Shown: positions 36,477-47,721 of the stretch, piece by piece
Position numbering within the stretch: the first letter of the stretch is position 1
Layout of the letters: each line of letters begins with the position of its first letter
Assembly: GCA_017607445.1 (NCBI GenBank)
Contig: JAEVHH010000002.1
Coordinates: forward strand, 4,827,501 to 4,891,500
Direction: 5' to 3'
Source: Histoplasma ohiense
Lineage: Eukaryota > Ascomycota > Eurotiomycetes > Onygenales > Ajellomycetaceae
Length of the DNA: 64,000 nt
The notes under the pieces: generated by a model
Databases searched by the model: none
What the model saw: the letters and a program-made list of their open reading frames with translations, nothing else
Told to the model about the DNA's origin: nothing
Made by a program: the position numbers and the translations under genes

Positions 36477-37940
36477 CTTACAGGAACTCTAAAGAACATA
36501 TACATTTGTTGATCTATTCCTCTGAACCATTTAGTATTGTACGGTATCCGATTGGTACTATCCGTGGCCGACGTGTTCCTCAATAGTATACATTGGACCT
36601 GGCCGGGATATTTCGTCACAAGTTGTGGATAAGATGACATGATATCCAAATTTGTTGTGTCACCCAAGACAATGAATTTACGCTTTGGAAAGGTCTGGAA
36701 GACCTTATCAAGCAAGAACTCGCGGATTGATAGAGTCGCTCCTAAATCGGTGAAATTCACAATTCTCGTATCAAAACTGCCGGCTGGGTAGGTCCTGAAG
36801 ACATAATCCATGTACGGGCGAGTCAGTTGCTCGGGCGATGTTGTTAGGTAGTGAAAGTGTAGATCTGGTAAGCTTCTTGACCAGTTCGAAAATATCTCTG
36901 GCATATTCATCCAGGGAATGAAAGGTCGACCGAAGAGGTTATTCAACCCTTCTTTGATTGAGTATATTTTCGACACTCTAAGGACATCATCGATATCACT
37001 GATTAGTGTAAGCCCTTCAGGTGGAATGAGGTAAGCAGTGGCATTTCCAGTATCCGTTCCATGCGCGTATAATTTGAGGCGTTGCGTTTTGCGTGTTTCG
37101 TTTCCTGCTATCGGAAACGCCCCTGACACATTCTTGATCTCAATGAACGAATCGAAGTCGCCTTCCATATTTGTGACTCCCGGAACATCTATGTCCTGTT
37201 CCGTTACCAAAGGTTCCGTATCCTCATCAGGATACCCCGGAGGTATGTCAGGTGTGACGCGAAAAGAGACTTTTGTATGGCTTTGTTTGAGAATAAATAC
37301 ACTTCGCGTCATATTCAGGGAGTGCGCATAATTTGGAGGAGGAAGCTCCTTAAGCGAAGCACCGAGCAAAAACATGCTTGCGAGGCCATGTAGCATTTTA
37401 TCCGCAATATTGGGTTGCTTGTAAATACTTCCACGAAACCTCAGGCTCCACCCCTGGTCGGTCCAGTTCCCATAGCCTCTACAAGCAGGATGATTAGTAG
37501 GTCGAGATCAAAAAAAAGGAAAAGAAAAGAAAACCATTCCTTCTGGAATCCAAGCGATTAGCCAGGGCTGAGGATATCTTGACAACTCACGATATAGTAA
37601 GGACTTCCGTCGGAACACGTTGAAGCACCCGGTCTGAGACAATGACACCACGGCCAACTTCCTGTGTGGTCGGAAAGACTTGGAAAATACTCGGGAATCC
37701 GCTGCCCAAAGAAGGACTGACGCGACTTAGAAAGCGAAATTGCAACCTGACGAAGCTTTCAATCTTGCCCAGCAATTTCAGCCAGTCACTTGATATCGAA
37801 ATGGAGATTGGATCTGGCGCCGACGATGTCAAAGGGGCCTCCGGAATGGGAACTGTTGTCAGAGAAAGAGATCCGACAAAATAACATAACAATAAGCTAC
37901 AAGTGAACGACGTGCGCCATCCTAACCCCCATAGCCACAT
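36284..37940 (-). CDS. secreted DUF2183 (App1-like) protein
   Basis: Minus-strand exons 37591-37940, 36482-37478 and 36284-36391 give 484 residues. The N-terminus has a signal peptide (SFTCSLLLCYFVGSLSL), so the product is likely secreted or vacuolar. The C-terminal half is the DUF2183 / phosphatidate phosphatase App1 catalytic domain: GLTLISDIDDVLRVSKIY holds the DXDXX aspartates, followed by NMPEIFSNWS, FHYLTTSPEQL and KFIVLGDTTNLD. Cytosolic App1 has DIDDT at the catalytic site; here it is DIDDV, as in the secreted fungal branch as far as I recall. Several NXS/T sites fit a secreted glycoprotein. Intron 2 contains a run of 34 T on this strand and ends in ACAAG; the last exon reads DDLKGLAIEDGRC to SVPQNVTLGW. 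Confidence 0.88.
36441..36474. repeat. poly-A run (poly-T on the gene strand) inside an intron
   Basis: 34 consecutive A on the plus strand, lying within intron 2 of the DUF2183 gene. It extends the open frame artificially into a poly-phenylalanine tail if splicing is ignored. Confidence 0.95.
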
Positions 37941-39666
37941 CTCTATTCGGGATTAATGACGGATTCCAAAGCCAAAAGGGAGGGGGATATCAAAGAGCTT
38001 AACCACACAGAGACATCTCCCTAGGCATGGACAGTGGTTGAGATATCGCAAAACAATTTTGTCTGATGGAAAGAATTCTCTTTGCACAGAAGCAGTCCGC
38101 CAAATTGGCAAGTCCCGAATCTCTTCTTCGGGTCCATCCTGCTTGCCTGAAAAATCTGCAGCCGCCACAAGCCTTGAAGGGCGGAAACTTCTGCCGGGAC
38201 GTTGATCGAGAGGAAAAACATATCCGGAGGCAATTTGAAGTTATCCCTGTCCTCCATGGTCCAATATTTTGTGAAATGTGCCGAGAAGATCTTTAAAACA
38301 GGTTGCTCTGGCTGCCTTTCCTACAATGTATTTTGAGGATGGACAATTTGCAACACAGCCTGACAATGTGAGAATGAAGAAATGCACAGCTTAACAAAGC
38401 CCAAATATACTGAGGATCTGTGGGCTTGTATTGTGCCCCGTTTGCTGGTTTTTGCTCTTATTGTTTTGTGGGAATTTGTCTCTATGACAGGAAAACATTG
38501 TCTAGATAGAGGGAATCGTGGCGGCGTCCCAGACGCATTTACATTCTCCGAAGAATTATACACCACGCACTGTGTTCCTCTCTTATTCCAGATCAAAAGA
38601 AGCTATATTCGAAAAAGGTGGACACGGCCCAAAGTTGAAATCGCCTAAATAGCCATCCCTGTGTCACCACCACCTAGCTAACCTTTTCTTTTTTCTGCAA
38701 GCGCTTTTTCTACTGGGATGCATGGATTCGGCAATGAGACCGTGTACGCAAACTTCCATATCTTTTGCAGAGTGCATAATCGATTGTTTCGCAGACACTG
38801 TTTGTTATACAGCCGACAATGCTACGGGCACTTTTGCCATTTCTTCCTGTTTTTTTTTTTTTTGTTTGGGGGGAGGTGGCTCGACTCAAACATCTTCACC
38901 CCTCGCTTTTGCATCTCGTTTATTTTTATCCATGGATCTCGCTCGCTGTTCCGCCTTGTTTACATTTTGGTCGAAGAATCCAATCAAGCGAGGCTGCATC
39001 CCAGTTCTGTATTCATGCAGTTACATTCGGGAAATATGAGGATATGTCTAATTGCAACGAAGTATTATACTTGATGATCGATGATCATTATTCTCTTTTA
39101 TAACACTTTCTTTCCTCAGGGTCCACAGCAATCGACAAAAGGATATATATGTACGCTGCGAATGTATTTTACCGCAAGATCCTCCATCTCTGTTGACGAG
39201 GGTTAGTTGGCAAAAATGAGTTAGGGATCTGAAACCATGTTCCTCAAATCACACCTTCAAGAATCTGATGAGCTTTCGTTGAAAAAACATGCTGCTCTCA
39301 GATGGGGGTCAGTGGCGCAAAGATATTCCTTCAAGGTGGTGGACAAAAAGCACGCTACCACTAACGAAAACCTTCATGCCACATATCCACATCCTCAGTC
39401 TGGGTTATTATGAATATAAATTGAAAGATTCAAACAAATTTTTCACCAGAAGCATGCCGCACATGGGGGGAAATAAACATGACGACCCATTCCCTTAGAG
39501 AGAATAAATCAATCAACCCAGAGATTACAGGGATAATTATAGAAAACTAACCGATAAAACAATCGACAATCAGCGATAAATAAATTAACAAATAGACACA
39601 AAGACGAATGGAGAAAGGAGGAGCTTGTCTAAATTCTTACAACGTATAAACGCAAGGCTATTTCGT
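37941..39666. other. intergenic, 1.7 kb
   Basis: DUF2183 promoter region and BTB gene 3' flank. A T-run sits at 38850-38863. Short frames at 38066-38296 and 38382-38648 are paired with antisense frames and show no family signal. Confidence 0.55.
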
Positions 39667-40817
39667 TTAGAGCTGCGTTCGTGCTCTCTTTCGTGCGCTA
39701 CCTTTGGCCGGCGTTTCGGCCTCCCGGTCGTGACTACGCTTTTCCTTTTGATCAAGCACAAGGCTGAGCACATCGAAGCCAAATTGTGGGTATTCCAAAC
39801 ACATGGTTTTGAACTCCTGCTCCGCCTCGTGGCGCAGGACATGGCTCCTCGTCGCCCAAAAGGCGGCAACAGGTTTCCGAATAACGGTATCGTCCGCGGG
39901 AGTATTGCCGTAGACATATCTGGCGTATGCGATTTCGCCACGCGCTGTGCTGTTGATGCGATGGATCTTGCTGTGGGCCAGTTGCTTGAGCTTCTGCAGG
40001 CCGAGTTTCTCGGCTAGGGTGTATATGCGCGCATGTTTCAGCAGCTGCTCGCCAGAGTCATCGATGGCTGGAATTGAAGGGTGGGTTTCGAGTGCGTCCG
40101 ACGGCGCGACAAGGCGTCTTGGGAAATATTCGCCGGTGTACTGATATTGAAGGAAGCAGCCTATGGTATCTAACATCTCGTCCTCCAAAATGATGCGACG
40201 CTATCGGGCGCGAAAGAGATGGGTTAGCCGATTTTTATCCCGTGCTTGTATCACCCCGCCTATTGCCAGTAGCTTTCCAAAACCCATTGCAGAAGTGGGC
40301 TTAGAGAGTAGGGTAGCGTACAGGGCCATCGTTAGTGAAATGTGAGATTGCGTCTTTGAAAAAGGGGCTCGCCGTCAGTATGGCTTGATGTGCAGTGACG
40401 GTGGTTTGCTCATCGCCTCTACCAACAACCAATTCCACGATCGGCGATTTTAAGAACCTATGATAATAGGTGGGCAGCGCCCCACTCGTCAGTTGTCTGT
40501 TGCTATACTCCGTACAAAAACCGAAATTTTTGAATGCGTTTGCTTGCGTTTTGATGGTCGCAGGCCAGTACGTGGACATTCTCATGCACACATGGGGAGA
40601 GGAGATATGGCTCTCGACTGAAATACTAAACTACTCACTCGACAAATGTGGATTCCTTGTTGTCTGAAGTTGGCGCACCTACTTCCTCCCCATCGGCGCC
40701 CGCAGCTTCTGCTCCATCCTCCACAGCTTCCGCACTTTCGACCTCAACAGGAGTCTCCATAGAAGCGGCCATTTCTACATCGCCATCCGCACCGATCTCA
40801 ATCCGTGGTTCCGCCAT
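39667..40817 (-). CDS. BTB/POZ domain protein
   Basis: Minus-strand exons 40639-40817, 40322-40457 and 39667-40200 give 282 residues. An acidic Glu/Ala-rich N-terminus (about 58 residues) leads into a BTB/POZ fold: FLKSPIVELVVG, TVTAHQAILTASPFFKDAI, RRIILEDEMLDTIGCFLQYQYTGEYF, then LAEKLGLQKLKQLAHSKI. Such fungal BTB proteins often act as adaptors for Cul3 ubiquitin ligases, though none is proved here. The C-terminus is basic (ARKRARTQL) and may be a nuclear signal. The start is at 40817; an in-frame ATG 24 bases upstream is less likely because the acidic domain begins at MAEPRIE. All three exons splice with canonical GT-AG ends. Confidence 0.87.
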
Positions 40818-41063
40818 TCGGCTACAATTGTTCAACAACAAAGACGTAGAAGAGAAAGGAAACGTTGGTATCTGAAAAAGATTGACTGCTGTCCGCCAAA
40901 GGGATGCAGAATGCGCAATTGATATTGCGATAGAGAACCAAAGGACTGTATATAATTCGGATATGAAGGATTAAAAAAAAGGGGTCACAAGGAGCAAAAA
41001 TAACAAATACAATTGAAACAAAGCTCGGTGATATGGACAACTTTTACCATTCCCAGTATCTGT

Positions 41064-41069
41064 CACGTG
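41064..41069. promoter_or_regulatory. CACGTG E-box upstream of BTB gene
   Basis: Perfect palindromic hexamer about 250 bases upstream of the BTB gene start; function is inferred only. Confidence 0.25.
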
Positions 41070-41659
41070 GTATTTATTGTTTCTCTCCCACCGATTTGGG
41101 TCTAAAAACAGGAGCTCGGATTTTTGCCAACTTCTGCCCTGCTATTTCCACGCCATCTAAAATACAGTCATACACAAACACAACATTATTAATAAATCTA
41201 ATCCACTCATCGGTTGGGATTAGGATTAAGCTTGGATAGTAGAGGTCAACCCCTTGAATCACAGCAAAAAGGTGTAGTTTTAGTAACCTGGTTCAAAAAG
41301 TTGCGTGTATGGAACCCGTGGACTGTTACCAAGGTTGGGAGCTTGAAACACACTGAAAGCTTTTCCGGACGAAGAAGCTGTTTTCGAACCCTGTCCAGCT
41401 GTAATCTGTATGCCGATTGGAGTGTTTATACGCGGCTTGATGCAGTAAGCTCCAGCTGGAATGAGATACTGCCAATAAGAGACAGCATTTGCTGCAAGAA
41501 GAGATACTCAGGACGCATCTCATCCTTGTCCCTGGCAGAAGCAATCTGAAATCCTGATATCGATGATGAAGTATAAATATACATCATGTCCGATTGAACT
41601 TGCGACAAACTTGGGCTGGGACGTGGTCGGTGGCAGCTTGAAGCTATTATGAATGGTAG

Positions 41660-41675
41660 TACTCCGTACGGAGTA
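41660..41675. repeat. 16-base perfect palindrome TACTCCGTACGGAGTA
   Basis: A self-complementary 16-mer in an intergenic AT-rich stretch, followed by GTTA-type repeats. A half-site (TACTCCGTAC) occurs at about 40505-40514. Such palindromes are recurrent in some fungal genomes. Confidence 0.8.
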
Positions 41676-41979
41676 GTTAGGTAGTTAGTTAGTTAACCAA
41701 TCATCGAGAGTAACTATATCACCCATCCCTCCTTGATTCCTTTCTTTTTAAGTTCTTGTTTCTATTTTTGCCATATCCGCTCATTCAGCGCATGGCTTCC
41801 CGATATTGAAGCATTTGCCTCTAGTTTCCAACCTTGAGTTCATCATTTTCAGCTATTCTATTAATTAAGGATTTCTAGAATTAACTACGGAAATGGCATG
41901 GTGCAAATTGGTTCTGGAAGGCATCAGAATTAAGATGATCGTTTGCTCTCACGGGTACAAAATAGAATTACAACTTGTC

Positions 41980-43417
41980 TCATATCGAGCCTCCACGACT
42001 ACGAAACTGCTCCCCGGTCGATGGGGTTGGCTTTTCCATGCGCAGGCTCCAGTATAACAAGTCCTCTACTGGCAGTAGCACAAGGAAGACCCGGTTGCAA
42101 AGGAAGGCCGCACATGCCACTACAACCGCAGCAAGAGCATCGAGCCAGTAGTGATTGGCTGTGGCTATAATTGCCGCAAGCACACATAGTGGGTAAGCCA
42201 GTGCGAGGGCAAGGTACCAAAGTTTCCAACATGTCGTCTTCCTCGAATCTCCCATTCCCAAAGTCCGCTGGAATATGCCTGCATGGTGCAGCAATGCACA
42301 TCCGATGCAAAAGCTGTAACCAAAGTGCATACTGGGCATAGCAGCTAGCGAGTTCACGTAGTTCCCACTCATCCAGATACTCCGAGCATTGTCGCGGCGC
42401 ACAGAATCTACGAATCCGTATTCCGGAGGAAGGAGTCGGGGTGGCATGCATGGATAGAAGGTGAATATAACGAAGGCCAGGAGGTTTGTGAGCGTGAGGG
42501 TCCGCCGAACGGTGGCAAAAGCGCTGTGGGATGGTGCGCTATAATAATACCATGCAATGAACCTGCCAAGGAGAGTAAGTAGATTATTAGATCATTTCAC
42601 TTCAGCACAATGAGTCTTTGGTTGATAATGCTCAAGCCAAGCAGCATGCCGTAGCCTTACCCAACTGTCCCAGGGATGTGAACGAGAGCGTAAAACCGAT
42701 TGAGAGCAGTTAATGAAGATTGATGGCCGTGCATGAACCACTGTTGGACGTCGTGTTCTGTCCAGGGGAAGAGGAAGCTCAACCAGCTGGACTGTTCGAT
42801 TTCTAGCACGCGAAGGCCATTTTGCAGCGCCACATCCCATATTCCGGTCTTGGAGAAAACCTTCTGGGACACCAGCTTTGTCATCCGGTAGAAGAAGTAG
42901 GTAACAATCCAGTAAAACATCTCAACAAGGAAAGGAAACCTTTGCATGATACGGCTATGCAGATTCCCCGCGAAACGGGAGGTGTTTGGTGTCCAAATAA
43001 CCATACCGAAGCAGTATCTTTTTTTCCATTGATGGCTAGAAGCCGAAATTGCGTCTTGCTCACCATCTTCGCTCCTAGGATCATAGCTAAGTAATTGAGT
43101 TATGGACTCCGTGCAACGGGGTTTGTCAAGAATCGATAGACGGTTCTTATGGGGTCGGTCGAAAACCTGGAATCCCCTTGTTCGAGTGGCTATCATCGCA
43201 CTGACAAGGATAGTTAATACGATCTGGTCTATCGCATCAGCATTATCACAAATCGCATCTCAACTATTTCGGGGCCCCGAGGATGCCATACAAGAGGCTC
43301 CCCCCACGGGGGTAGCTGGAACATGGGTTCGCTATTCCATTGAGGAGGCTCCTCGGATGCATTGGTGTTCATGAAAGTGGCAATGGGTGCGTCGGAGTTT
43401 ACCCGAGTTTGAAACAT
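41980..43417 (-). CDS. PAP2-type membrane phosphotransferase/phosphatase
   Basis: Minus-strand exons 43292-43417, 42661-43223 and 41980-42562 give 423 residues. Several membrane segments are visible (IVLTILVSAMIA, FPFLVEMFYWIVTYFFY, TNLLAFVIFTFY, CVLAAIIATANHYW). The catalytic-type motifs are AAMPSMHFGYSF and ANHYWLDALAA, the two conserved histidine blocks of the Aur1/PAP2 superfamily; this subfamily lies near the inositol phosphorylceramide synthase fold, but the substrate is unknown. The first intron (43224-43291, 68 bases, GTATGG to CCAG) joins the short cytosolic N-terminus ending WGEPL to a membrane segment. Unspliced, the frame looks broken by a stop at 43229, which I first mistook for a frameshift. 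Confidence 0.87.
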
Positions 43418-44848
43418 GGCGAACTGAGAGAAGAAAGAAAATATGAGTTTGGCCCAGTAGCTAACGCTTAGAACCAGCCGGGAGGAAACGGTAGTTTGGC
43501 CCTTGTCGTTGGGCAGGAAAATTTGAAGTAATCGACGAGAGATGGGTAGTTTTCAAATTGTACGAGGGAAATCAGATAGCGATCAGGATCTATCCTTGGG
43601 CTATCTTGAGCAATTGTTACCTAGGTAAGTATGCGAGCGGAACCCAAGTGAATGGCGAACAAAGTGAATGAGCAGACCCGGAGAGGATGCAGAAGAATAG
43701 AAAATAGACAATAGAAAACTACAGTCTTTTTCAGCAACATAAGGGCTCCTGGCCATAGATAAATATGCAAAAGAAAAACTTGGAAGTGGCCCCAAGGAGC
43801 GAGATAGCGAGTGCATCATCTTGCATCTCCCGTGTTCCTCTTTATTCGAAAACTCAGACCGTCATGGATATTTTTGGAGAAACTCTCAAACGGGCCAGAA
43901 GCTGGAACGCTGATCCACCATGTCCAAACTCAATTACAGCTTGGGGCGTGGAGCTTCTGCAAACTCACAATTCATGCATGGCCCGCGAAGCTTGTTCAGC
44001 CTCGGTTCTTGTGGTTCGGGAGGTTTGTCTGGTTTGCGGCGAATCCAGGCAACGACAAAATAATCTACTCTGCGACGTTAAAATATCTCTGTATTTTCGA
44101 CCATGGCTGTTCGGTGACAACAATTGAAAACATCCTGAGACGAAAGTTGGAGATTCTGCGAGGATAAGCGTCCATACAACAGGCTTGCTGGGTGGGTTAG
44201 CTTGGGGTAAAATGGCCAAGAAGAACAGCTGCCCGCTTTTATGAATAATATCACAAAAGATTCCCGCTAACTAATCATTATTTTATTCCAAGCAGTTCGT
44301 GAATTTCTCGTATGGTGGGCTCTACAACGAGTTCATGGTAAAAATGCAAGTAGATGGTACCACTTATCTAGATGCCCGGATGCATAGTATGGGCGATTTG
44401 GTGACTTCGACGGCACCTCTGGAGACGATGAGCTGGTCGGTGATGGATGGTTTGTTAACTCGGGCAGTATCCGGAAACAACGTCAACACGAGATGAGAAT
44501 CTAGCATCGGAGAGAGAATAGGTAGTCCAGGCGGCGCATCCTCTGCCTATGAGTATCACAAGAATTCCAGAGCTGCTGAGAGGAATTTGATGACCACTCA
44601 CTATACATGACTAAGCAGGTTGCATGGCCTGACAGCAAACATCCCCGCAATGCGGCGTTGCACCAAAAATAGCGGATGTATTAATACAGTAGGTTAATCG
44701 GGCGAGGACCTTCCAATGCCCCTCGATGCATTTTCTGCTGCAGCCACTGCGTTTTGTTCGCCCTTTCAAGGCCCATATAAAGGTCCCTAATTTCCTGTCT
44801 GGTCCTCAATTCCACTTTCAAATCACTTTGGCCCGTCGAGCATACAGT
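43418..44848. other. intergenic, divergent PAP2 / LTA4 hydrolase
   Basis: 1.4 kb. A possible orphan exon with a good branch point and acceptor lies at 44297-44496 (see findings). Otherwise nothing supported. A mitochondrial-type N-terminal extension of the hydrolase could start at 44726. Confidence 0.5.
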
Positions 44849-47344
44849 ATGGCTGCAGCTACCAGTCCCCCAAGGGACCCCAATACCCTGTCCAATTACA
44901 ATGCCTTTCGGACCACCCATACGACAGTCAACTTCGATATCCTCTTCGAGAAGCAGAAGCTCACTGGAAACGTTATTCATAAATTGATATCACTCACAAA
45001 TTCGGAGGCCCGCGAAGTCATATTAGACTCTAGCTTTCTGAATATTCACGATGTCAAGGTTGACGGCAAGCAAAGCAAGTTCGAGCTGCTTCCCCGCCAG
45101 GAACCGTATGGCAGTGCGTTGAAAATACCTTTGGCTGAAGGTGTAGCTTTGAGAAAAACGGTTGATATCGATATTACTGTCGAGACAACCGAGAAATGCA
45201 CGGCCCTGCAGTGGCTCACGCCAGCCCAGACGTCCACTCAAAAGCACCCGTATATGTGTAAGCATCTTCTATTCTCACGAGTATAGGATATTCAAATAAG
45301 GAGAGATTATTTGTAATCGCTGACCATCTACCCGTTTGCCACTCTTAGTTACCCAATGTCAGGCGATTCATGCCAGATCTATATTCCCATGCCAGGATAC
45401 TCCTGATGTCAAGGCCGTTATTGATTTCAACATCTCGTCCCCTTTGCCTGTCATTGCTAGTGGTGTGCCAGTGAATGATGCCTCATCCTCCTCGTCGAAA
45501 CCGAAAAATAAGGTCTATAGATTCCACCAGAAGGTGCCAATTCCGACGTATCTTTTCGCGATGGCCAGTGGGTAAGTACCGTGATATTGTTCCATTATGG
45601 TGACCCATTACCCCTTCTTTCTCACTACGGAATTGCAATAATCCGTGAGACAACTGTGTCCAATACTGATATAAACAGGGAAATTGCAGAGGCACCCATC
45701 GGCCCACGGAGCAGGGTCGCTGCAAGTCCTGACAAGCTTGAGGAGTGTAAATGGGAACTTGAGGCAGACACGGAAAAGTTTATGCAGGCAATTGATGTAT
45801 GAAAATTCCAGAAGGCTCTGGGTTTTGTCCGAAAGAAAGAGAGGCACAAAGGGAAACTGACTCAAAAGGTTTTTTATAGAAAATAATCTTCCCGTACATC
45901 TGGGGGGAGTATAACGTGTTAATCCTGCCTCCAAGCTTCCCCTACGGCGGAATGGAAAATCCGATTTTCACCTTTGCTACGCCTAGTGTAATCTCGAAAG
46001 TATATGCGACTTATTTCCTTGTTTTCCTAATCTTCAATTGACACTCTTTTCTCGTTAGGACCGACAAAACGTTGACGTTATTGCTCATGAGCTCGCTCAC
46101 AGCTGGAGCGGCAACCTTGTTACGAATGCTTCTTGGGAACATTTCTGGCTTAATGAGGGCTGGACAACTTATCTGGAAAGAAGAGTAATTCTAAATTGCA
46201 TCCCTAAACTTCACAATTATTTTATTCGGAGAAGCTAACGTTCAGGTGCCAGATCCTTGCAGCTGTGTAAGAGCCACCATTCCAATCCGCCTTCTGCTTT
46301 CCCATTTACTGATGTTTCCTGATGTGTTAATAGACATGGCGAGCCGTATCGTCATTTTTCGGCTATAATCGGGTGGAAAGCTCTAACTGAGTCTGTCGAA
46401 CGTTACGGAAAAGACCATGAGTTCACAAAGCTCGTTGTGGATCTCAAAGGAAAGGACCCAGACGATGCCTTTTCCAGCGTCCCCTATGAAAAGGGGTTCA
46501 ATTTCTTATTCTACCTCGAGAACCTCATCGGCAAAGACAAATTTGATAAATTTATCCCTCACGTATGTTTTCCCATAATCACCATCCTGGAACTAAAATT
46601 TAAAGCAAAGCTACAGGCGTATTGACATTTTTTTTTTTTTTTAAAAAAAAAGTACTTTACGAAATACAAAGAGGCTTCTCTCGATTCGTATGAATTCAAG
46701 TCGAGCATCCTCAGTTTTTTCTCATCCGACTCTGAAGCCCATGCCTTACTCACCTCCCTCGATTGGGATAAATGGTTCTACAGCCCTGGACTCCCACCAA
46801 AACCGGACTTTGACACCTCACTGGTTGACGTCGTTTACGCTCTGGCGCAGAAATGGCGAACAGCTTCCGAGTCAGGATTTTCTCCGTCCGCAGTTGATGT
46901 CAACGGCTTAGTCGCGAACCAGCTGGTAGTTTTCCTAGAGCAGGTGCTCGTATTTGAGAAGCCCCTGTTAGCGGAGCAATCGAAGTTGATGGGCGATAAA
47001 TATGGTCTTGCGAAGAGTGAGAATGCCGAGGTTTTGAACATGTACTTCCAAGTCGGCTTGAAGGCTGGTGATAAGAGTGTCATCGAGCCGACCGCTGCAT
47101 TCTTGTCGAGCATCGGACGAATGAAATATGTTCGTCCATTGTAAGTGACTGTTCTTTGCTATCCCTATATCTTTTGTTAGGTATCTATATGAGGCTAACA
47201 TGGCATCAAAAAATAAGATACCGGGCACTGGAGAAGCTTGATCGCAATATCGCTATCGAAGTATTTGAAAAAAACCAAAGTTTCTACCACCCTATTTGTA
47301 GAGGCTTGGTCCAGAAGGATCTGTTTGGGAACAAGGGGAGTTAG
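44849..47344 (+). CDS. LAP2: leukotriene A4 hydrolase / zinc aminopeptidase
   Basis: Nine exons: 44849-45257, 45349-45571, 45679-45796, 45880-45999, 46059-46184, 46253-46266, 46334-46562, 46653-47140 and 47218-47344, giving 617 residues. It is an M1-family zinc peptidase with epoxide hydrolase homology. Zinc motif HELAHSWSGNLV and WLNEGWTTYLERR fit HEXXH-X18-E; the substrate-recognition GGMENP is in YGGMENPIFTF. Exon 6 is a 14-base micro-exon that supplies the helix link RRILAAVHGEPYRHF. Exons 8 and 9 follow AAG acceptors. An in-frame ATG at 44726 adds 41 basic, hydrophobic residues that look like a mitochondrial presequence ending LARRAYS, so two isoforms are possible. I chose 44849, where the family begins. 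Confidence 0.95.
46253..46266 (+). other. LAP2: 14-base micro-exon of LTA4 hydrolase
   Basis: Flanked by GCCAG and GTAAGA. It encodes ILAA and two bases of the next codon and is needed to join TYLERR to HGEPYRHF in frame. Such small exons are often missed by gene finders. Confidence 0.85.
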
Positions 47345-47721
47345 ACCTGCCCTTTTTGGCAAGCCTCCATGTGACGGGATGCGGATGTGAGCCGACACAT
47401 GATTATATATCATAGAAAATGTTATGTGCGCAAATGTTGTCTATTCTGAGTTCGTGCGCCTGGCCATATATTCTAGGCCTGCTCGTTTATATACGTAAAT
47501 TACATTGTCGACCCGTCTACCCTTCCGTCAACAGATGGGTCATTAGATTTCTAGCCAATTATCAACAGCACCTCCGGGAAGAAGCTTTGAATTCTCATGC
47601 CCTTTGAATTACGCAGAGATGATATACCTTGAAATTTACAGTAGTCAACAACCTCAAGCTATTGAAAACTAATGCGAAGTGGCAGGATTTACCACATTAC
47701 ACATCACAACTAGCAACACCC
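47345..47721. other. intergenic, convergent LTA4 hydrolase / CBP3
   Basis: 3' flanks of two converging genes; no gene seen. Confidence 0.6.

Larger units (their letters stand above)
40818..41979. other. intergenic, BTB promoter and PAP2 3' flank
   Basis: 1.16 kb with no supported gene. It holds a CACGTG hexamer at 41064-41069, a 16-base perfect palindrome at 41660-41675 and a short GTTA repeat after it. Confidence 0.6.

Noticed and set aside
38066..38648. Paired plus and minus open frames between the DUF2183 and BTB genes
   Set aside because: No family motif, no codon preference and no splice context; probably chance frames.
43224..43291. Apparent frameshift with stop in the N-terminus of the PAP2-type gene
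   Set aside because: A 68-base intron with GTATGG donor and CCAG acceptor removes it and the spliced length is divisible by three.
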